Assembly (NCBI GenBank): GCA_903899825.1
Contig: CAIUKU010000370.1
Location: forward strand, 1-37,638
Length of the DNA: 37,638 nucleotides
DNA from: an uncultured Bacteroidales bacterium
GTDB taxonomy: Bacteria; Bacteroidota; Bacteroidia; Bacteroidales; JACABE01
Direction: 5' to 3'
In this document: piece after piece, positions 33,495 through 37,638 of the stretch
Layout: each line of letters opens with the position of its first letter
Position numbering within the stretch: the stretch's first letter is position 1
Translations under genes and position numbers: made by a program
The notes under the pieces: model-generated
What the model saw: the letters and a program-made list of their open reading frames with translations, nothing else
What the model was told of the DNA's origin: nothing
Databases searched by the model: none

Positions 33495-33548
33495 TAGAAA
33501 TATTATCAATTTTTAAAAGGATGTAATATTTTAATTTATTAATTTTTA

Positions 33549-33556
33549 TATCTTTG
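33549..33556 (+). promoter_or_regulatory. -7 box upstream of the second skp gene
   Basis: TATCTTTG is an exact match to TAnnTTTG, 36 bases before the start codon. No clear -33 box was found at the usual distance. It suggests extra transcription of the second chaperone gene. Confidence 0.45.
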
Positions 33557-33592
33557 CAAGCGGAAATTTATTAATAAAAACACAATAAAAAA

Positions 33593-34108
33593 ATGAAAAA
33601 CGTTTTAAAAATCATTCTTATTATAGGTATTTTTAGCATGCCTTTGTTTTCAAACGCACAAAAAGCTATTAAACTAGGTCATATCAATTCTAATGACTTA
33701 TTAAAAATTATGCCGGGTCGTGATTCTGCTCAGAAAGTGTTGGAAAAACATGCTAAAGAACTGGAAACTACCTTAAAAGGAATGCAAAATGAGTTAGAAA
33801 CCAGGTACCAGGAATTTACTACCAATCAATCTCAAATGTCGGAATTGATTAAACAAACCAAAACCAAAGAATTGCAGGATATGCAGGCAAGAATTCAGGA
33901 TTTTCAGGACAATGCCCAAAAAGATTATCAGGATAAAGAAAAAAAATTATTGACTCCCATCATCGATAAAGCTAAGAAAGCCATTGAAGATGTAGCCTCC
34001 GAAAATAAATATTCTTATATTTTTGACAGCGGGGTAGGTAGTTTACTCTATCAGGATGCAAGTGATGATATTTTACCTATGGTTAAGAAAAAATTAAATT
34101 TAAAATAA
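33593..34108 (+). CDS. OmpH/Skp-family periplasmic chaperone, second copy
   Basis: The 171-residue product has a signal peptide (about 1-23, ending SNAQ) and the family start IKLGHINSNDLLKIMPGRDSA. A long coiled-coil-type helix follows (about 50-120, rich in Lys, Glu and Gln), then YSYIFDSGVGSLLYQDASDDI. It ends without the Thr/Asn tail of the first copy and is the standard form. Tandem skp genes after bamA are the rule in this phylum. A strong terminator closes the block eight bases after the stop codon. Confidence 0.93.
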   Translation: MKNVLKIILIIGIFSMPLFSNAQKAIKLGHINSNDLLKIMPGRDSAQKVLEKHAKELETTLKGMQNELETRYQEFTTNQSQMSELIKQTKTKELQDMQARIQDFQDNAQKDYQDKEKKLLTPIIDKAKKAIEDVASENKYSYIFDSGVGSLLYQDASDDILPMVKKKLNLK

Positions 34109-34115
34109 AAAAATT

Positions 34116-34141
34116 AAAGCTGTCTTATGGCAGCTTTTTTT
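34116..34141 (+). terminator. Terminator of the bamA-skp block
   Basis: AAAGCTGTC and GGCAGCTTT pair over 9 bp (one T-G) around TTAT and run into a T stretch. It is placed directly after the second skp gene. Confidence 0.9.
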
Positions 34142-34193
34142 ATACTAAGGTGTTAAATTTAGGTTAATTCAAATTTTGCCTTTTCTTCTTTTG

Positions 34194-34201
34194 TAACTTT
34201 G
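34194..34201 (+). promoter_or_regulatory. -7 box upstream of the TlpA-like gene
   Basis: TAACTTTG matches TAnnTTTG and lies 20 bases before the start codon. A TTTTG lies upstream at 34174-34178, somewhat closer than the usual -33 spacing. It follows the block terminator, so a new transcript begins here. Confidence 0.5.
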
Positions 34202-34221
34202 AAAAATTAAAAAATATTTTT

Positions 34222-34752
34222 ATGAAAAGAATAACTCTGATAGTATCTTGTTTATTAATAATCAGTTACTGTTTTTCACAAACTTCAGCACCAAAATCAA
34301 AAAAACTACCTTCAGTAACCATTAAAACCGTTGATGGGAAGACAATTAAAACATCCGATATTTCAAACAACGGTAAACCAATCATTATCAGTTTCTGGGC
34401 ATTATGGTGCAAACCCTGTCAAAAAGAATTATCCACCATTGCAGAAGTATACGATGAATGGCAAAAAGAAACCGGAGTTAAATTAGTAGCCGTTTCAATT
34501 GATGATGCACGTTCATCAGCCAGAGTGTTACCTACTGTAAATGGTAACAATTGGTCTTATGAAGTTTTACTGGACGTAAATGGTGATTTTAAAAGAGCCA
34601 TGAATGTAAACATGATTCCACATACATTTCTACTGAATGGTAATGGCGAAATCGTCTGGCAACACACATCATTTGCTGAAGGCAGCGAACTGGAACTGAT
34701 AGAATTGGTCAGAAAACTTAATAGAGGTGAAGATATTTCAGAAAAGAAATAA
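34222..34752 (+). CDS. TlpA-like periplasmic thiol-disulfide oxidoreductase
   Basis: The 176-residue product has a signal peptide (about 1-20, ending CFSQ) and a single thioredoxin fold. The active site is W62-C63-K-P-C66 in SFWALWCKPCQKEL, and the cis-proline loop is NMIPHTFLL. TlpA/ResA-type proteins reduce or exchange disulfides of periplasmic proteins, including cytochrome maturation partners. No such partner is nearby. Instead an outer-membrane barrel and a second CxxC protein follow, so it may act on those. It begins after the block terminator with its own promoter box. Confidence 0.9.
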   Translation: MKRITLIVSCLLIISYCFSQTSAPKSKKLPSVTIKTVDGKTIKTSDISNNGKPIIISFWALWCKPCQKELSTIAEVYDEWQKETGVKLVAVSIDDARSSARVLPTVNGNNWSYEVLLDVNGDFKRAMNVNMIPHTFLLNGNGEIVWQHTSFAEGSELELIELVRKLNRGEDISEKK

Positions 34753-34918
34753 TTCAGTTTTTCCTGATTTAATTTTGATGATTTATTACATTAGTAAATT
34801 TAATTATTTCTTATATAGCTATAAATACTTTATCATAAGTTATAAACCGGAATAAAAAAAACGAACCTTTTAAAATCCACTTCTCTTATTATCATTTGAA
34901 AATAAAAAAAACCAAAAG

Positions 34919-36601
34919 ATGAATATTAAATTACTGATTAGAGGTCTGAAAATCATAATTTTTATTGGATGCTTCCCAATGCTTGGATTATCTCAAAACT
35001 TCTTAAATTCAGGAAGTGTACAGGGAAATTTTCAGCTAGATGCACAATATTACCAAAAGGACAGTGCGATAGGTGCCAATGAGGTTTCTGAAAAAATGCT
35101 GATGAATGCTTTTGCCAATATTATTTATACCAATGGCAATTTTAGTACCGGCCTGAGATACGAAAGCTATCGCAATCCAATGTTGGGTTTCGACAATCGT
35201 TACAAAGGCAGTGGAATAGCATACCGCTATGCCACTTATAAAGCAGATGAGTTTGAAATTACAGTAGGTAATTTTTACGAACAATTTGGCAGTGGTATGA
35301 TTTTCAGAAGTTACGAGGAAAGAAACCTGGGTTATGACAATGCCATGGATGGTATCCGTGTTAAATTTAATCCTATTCAGGGTATATTATTAAAGGCTAT
35401 TATAGGTACGCAACGTTTCTTTTGGGATGTAGGACCCGGTATTGTAAGAGGTGGTGATGCTGAATTTGCTATTAACGAATTTATTCCTAGCTTTTCTGAA
35501 AGCAAAACAAGAGTAACCATAGGTGGAAGCGTAATAAGCAAATACCAGCCCACAGAGGAAATATTGTACGATGTTACAAAAATGTATAATTTGCCTGAAA
35601 ATGTTGCTGCTTTTGCAGGAAGAATGAATGTTTCGAGAGGAAAAATAAATATAAATGCTGAATATGCTTACAAAAGTAATGATCCAAATGCTCAGAACAA
35701 CTATATTTACAGACATGGTGAAGCTTTATTAGTTTCAGCTGCATACTCAAAAAAAGGATTAGGAATCATTTTATCTGGTAAACGTGTTGACAATATGGCT
35801 TTTAAATCAAGAAGAACAGAAGCCGGAAATATGTTAAATGTCAATTATTTACCTACCTTAACCAAACAACATGCCTACAGTCTTTCGGCCATTTATCCAT
35901 ACGCTACCCAACCCAACGGAGAAATGGGAGTTCAGGGTGAAATCGTATATTCAATTCCTAAAAACACTTTACTGGGTGGCAAGTATGGCACAGAAGTCAA
36001 ATTGAATTATTCAAGAGCCAACTCAATAGAAAACGATACTTCAGGTTTAAATATTACCGGTTATCAGGGAGGTTCAAAAGGTTATACATCAGGATTTTTA
36101 AAATTTGGTGATCAGTTATACTTTCAGGACTTTAATATAGAAATTTCAAAAAAAATCAATAACCGGATTAAAGGATCACTCTCCTGGGTTAATTTGATAT
36201 ATAATCAGGCAGTTATTGAAGGTCATCCAGGTTTACCTACAGTATATGCCAATGTTTTAATAGCAGATGTAAATTATAAAATTACCCCGCTAAAATCTTT
36301 AAGAACAGAAATTCAGTTTTTAAGTACTCAACAGGATGAAGGAAACTGGATAATGGGAATGCTGGAATATTCTATCGCACCTCAATGGTTTTTCTCTGTT
36401 TCTGATCAATATAATTATGGAAATGAAATAGATGCAAAAAAAATTCATTATTATAACCTCGGATTTGGCTTTAACAGAAATTCAAGCAGGGTTCAAATGT
36501 CGTATGGAAAACAACGTGAAGGTATATTATGTGTTGGAGGTGTTTGTAGGCAAGTTCCTGCAGCTTATGGACTTAACATTACAATTACCAGTAGTTTTTA
36601 A
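34919..36601 (+). CDS. DUF6029-type outer-membrane barrel protein
   Basis: The 560-residue product has a signal peptide (about 1-26, ending LGLSQ). It then shows alternating strands with many Tyr, Gly and Asn residues through to the end (GLNITITSSF), which ends in phenylalanine as outer-membrane barrels do. The N-terminal text (GSVQGNFQLDAQYYQKDS) and NFYEQFGSGMIFRSYEER match what I know of DUF6029 proteins of Bacteroidota. Function is unknown; a porin-like or channel role is possible. The Omp28-like lipoprotein gene begins 20 bases later, so they are probably co-transcribed. Confidence 0.75.
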   Translation: MNIKLLIRGLKIIIFIGCFPMLGLSQNFLNSGSVQGNFQLDAQYYQKDSAIGANEVSEKMLMNAFANIIYTNGNFSTGLRYESYRNPMLGFDNRYKGSGIAYRYATYKADEFEITVGNFYEQFGSGMIFRSYEERNLGYDNAMDGIRVKFNPIQGILLKAIIGTQRFFWDVGPGIVRGGDAEFAINEFIPSFSESKTRVTIGGSVISKYQPTEEILYDVTKMYNLPENVAAFAGRMNVSRGKININAEYAYKSNDPNAQNNYIYRHGEALLVSAAYSKKGLGIILSGKRVDNMAFKSRRTEAGNMLNVNYLPTLTKQHAYSLSAIYPYATQPNGEMGVQGEIVYSIPKNTLLGGKYGTEVKLNYSRANSIENDTSGLNITGYQGGSKGYTSGFLKFGDQLYFQDFNIEISKKINNRIKGSLSWVNLIYNQAVIEGHPGLPTVYANVLIADVNYKITPLKSLRTEIQFLSTQQDEGNWIMGMLEYSIAPQWFFSVSDQYNYGNEIDAKKIHYYNLGFGFNRNSSRVQMSYGKQREGILCVGGVCRQVPAAYGLNITITSSF

Positions 36602-36620
36602 TTTTTAATTTCGTTATATC

Positions 36621-37436
36621 ATGAAAAATATATTTTTAATATTTCTGTTTATTGCTTCTGTTTTTCTTTTATCCTGTGATAAAATTGAGGATCCGTTTAT
36701 TCCTCTTCCTCAAAAAGACTGGTATGGAAAAAGAGTATTAATTGAAGATTATACCGGTCATACCTGCATTAATTGTCCTGCTGCAGCGGTTATAGCTGCA
36801 AATATTAAAGCTTTGTACGGAGAAAAGCTTATTATTATATCAGTACATGCTGATTATTTTGCTAAACCTGTAACAGGTTTTCCTGAAGATTTCAGAACAA
36901 CAGCCGGTGAAATCTGGTATAAGTTTTTCGGAGTCCCAAATAACCCTAAAGGTATGATTAACAGAAAAGGAGTCTTAAATAAACCAACTATATTGGATCC
37001 TGGTGGCTGGGCCTCCATGGTAGGTAATGTAATGTCAGAAATTCCTGAAGTAGATATTGAAATTACACCTGATTATGATACAACAACAAGGATATTAAAA
37101 GGAAGTGTTAAAACTAAATTTCTAAAAACAATCAGAAAAAAATTAAAATTACAGCTCGTTATAACTGAAGATAGTATTATTGCTCCACAAAAAAATGGGA
37201 CAACTACTATTGTTGATTATGTTCATCGTCATGTAATGAGAGGAGATATAAACGGAAGCTGGGGCGAAGTTTTGACCAATGGCCAGAGTAATACGACTAT
37301 TGATACTGAATTATCCAAGAATATGCAGTTTACTTTTGACCCTTCATGGAAAAGTAAACATTGTACAGTTGTTGCTTTTGTTTATGATGCCGATACTTAT
37401 GAAATTCTTCAGGTGGCTGAAAAACATATTGAATAA
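36621..37436 (+). CDS. Omp28-like lipoprotein with thioredoxin-type CxxC
   Basis: The 271-residue product has a lipoprotein signal (FLLSC19). The first half is thioredoxin-like: VLIEDYTGHTCINCPAAA with C49 and C52, followed by VSVHADYFAKP, where family members place the next strand and helix. This is the pattern of Omp28-related outer-membrane proteins (PF11551 by memory). The second half is beta-rich and of unknown role. Length is somewhat short of some family members, but the end looks natural (VAEKHIE). It probably faces the periplasm or the surface, anchored to the outer membrane. Its placement after the DUF6029 barrel suggests a shared job. Confidence 0.85.
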   Translation: MKNIFLIFLFIASVFLLSCDKIEDPFIPLPQKDWYGKRVLIEDYTGHTCINCPAAAVIAANIKALYGEKLIIISVHADYFAKPVTGFPEDFRTTAGEIWYKFFGVPNNPKGMINRKGVLNKPTILDPGGWASMVGNVMSEIPEVDIEITPDYDTTTRILKGSVKTKFLKTIRKKLKLQLVITEDSIIAPQKNGTTTIVDYVHRHVMRGDINGSWGEVLTNGQSNTTIDTELSKNMQFTFDPSWKSKHCTVVAFVYDADTYEILQVAEKHIE

Positions 37437-37573
37437 AATCAAATTTGATATTACAAAATAAACTTATGACCCATTAAATGAAAGTTTTAAAGGATAAGAT
37501 ACGTTTTTTTAGGTATAATAGCAAAAAATGGTTGGTAGAAACTTCTAAAATAACTATTAATATTGATATATAG

Positions 37574-37610
37574 AAAAGTTTATTGAAACGAATTTCAATA
37601 AACTTTTTTT
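37574..37610 (+). terminator. Perfect 15-bp hairpin terminator at the right end
   Basis: Arms at 37574-37588 and 37593-37607 pair fully around CGAA and lead into seven T residues (37604-37610). It lies about 140 bases after the Omp28-like gene. The A run on the other side could let it stop transcription from the right as well. Confidence 0.85.
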
Positions 37611-37638
37611 ATATGAAAAATACTAAGAAAAAACGATG

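Overview
This is an AT-rich chromosomal segment from a member of the Bacteroidota. The evidence is type IX secretion (T9SS) cargo proteins with both type A and type B C-terminal sorting domains, the conserved porG-uppS-bamA-skp-skp locus, DUF6029 and Omp28 proteins, -7 promoter boxes of the TAnnTTTG type, and no clear Shine-Dalgarno sequences. The genus cannot be read from the sequence. I could not run homology searches; all assignments rest on motifs and gene order.

Left part (1-6.1 kb): a transposase of the IS1182 type runs off the left edge. Beside it lies a broken remnant of a T9SS cargo gene, caught between the insertion sequence and two palindromic repeats. Two large intact cargo genes follow, one type B and one type A with a beta-helix-like region, separated by a strong hairpin terminator.

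Middle (6.1-21 kb): queA on the plus strand converges on a class D beta-lactamase. Upstream of the beta-lactamase on the minus strand is a cell-envelope cluster: a LysM lytic transglycosylase, two SGNH hydrolases, an MBOAT O-acyltransferase and a 7TM-HD phosphodiesterase. This set fits O-acetylation of peptidoglycan or another envelope glycan, combined with wall turnover. A sequence-divergent phosphoglycerate kinase and a branched-chain aminotransferase (ilvE) follow, also on the minus strand.

Right part (21.4-37.6 kb, all plus strand): a 74-residue single-span membrane protein precedes a P2-type cation ATPase. A tight umuD-umuC-SRAP operon for damage tolerance follows, then nadK. The outer-membrane biogenesis block comes next (porG, uppS, bamA and two OmpH/Skp chaperones), ending at a good terminator. 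Last is a TlpA-like thioredoxin, a DUF6029 barrel and an Omp28-like lipoprotein, closed by a 15-bp hairpin.

The most unusual feature is outside the genes. Many gaps hold short arrays of very regular direct repeats with units of 7, 9 or 11 bp and different words. Two word families occur in more than one gap. Directly upstream of queA, pgk, the MBOAT gene and nadK the pyrimidine-rich strand is always the sense strand. No CRISPR array, rRNA or tRNA was seen.
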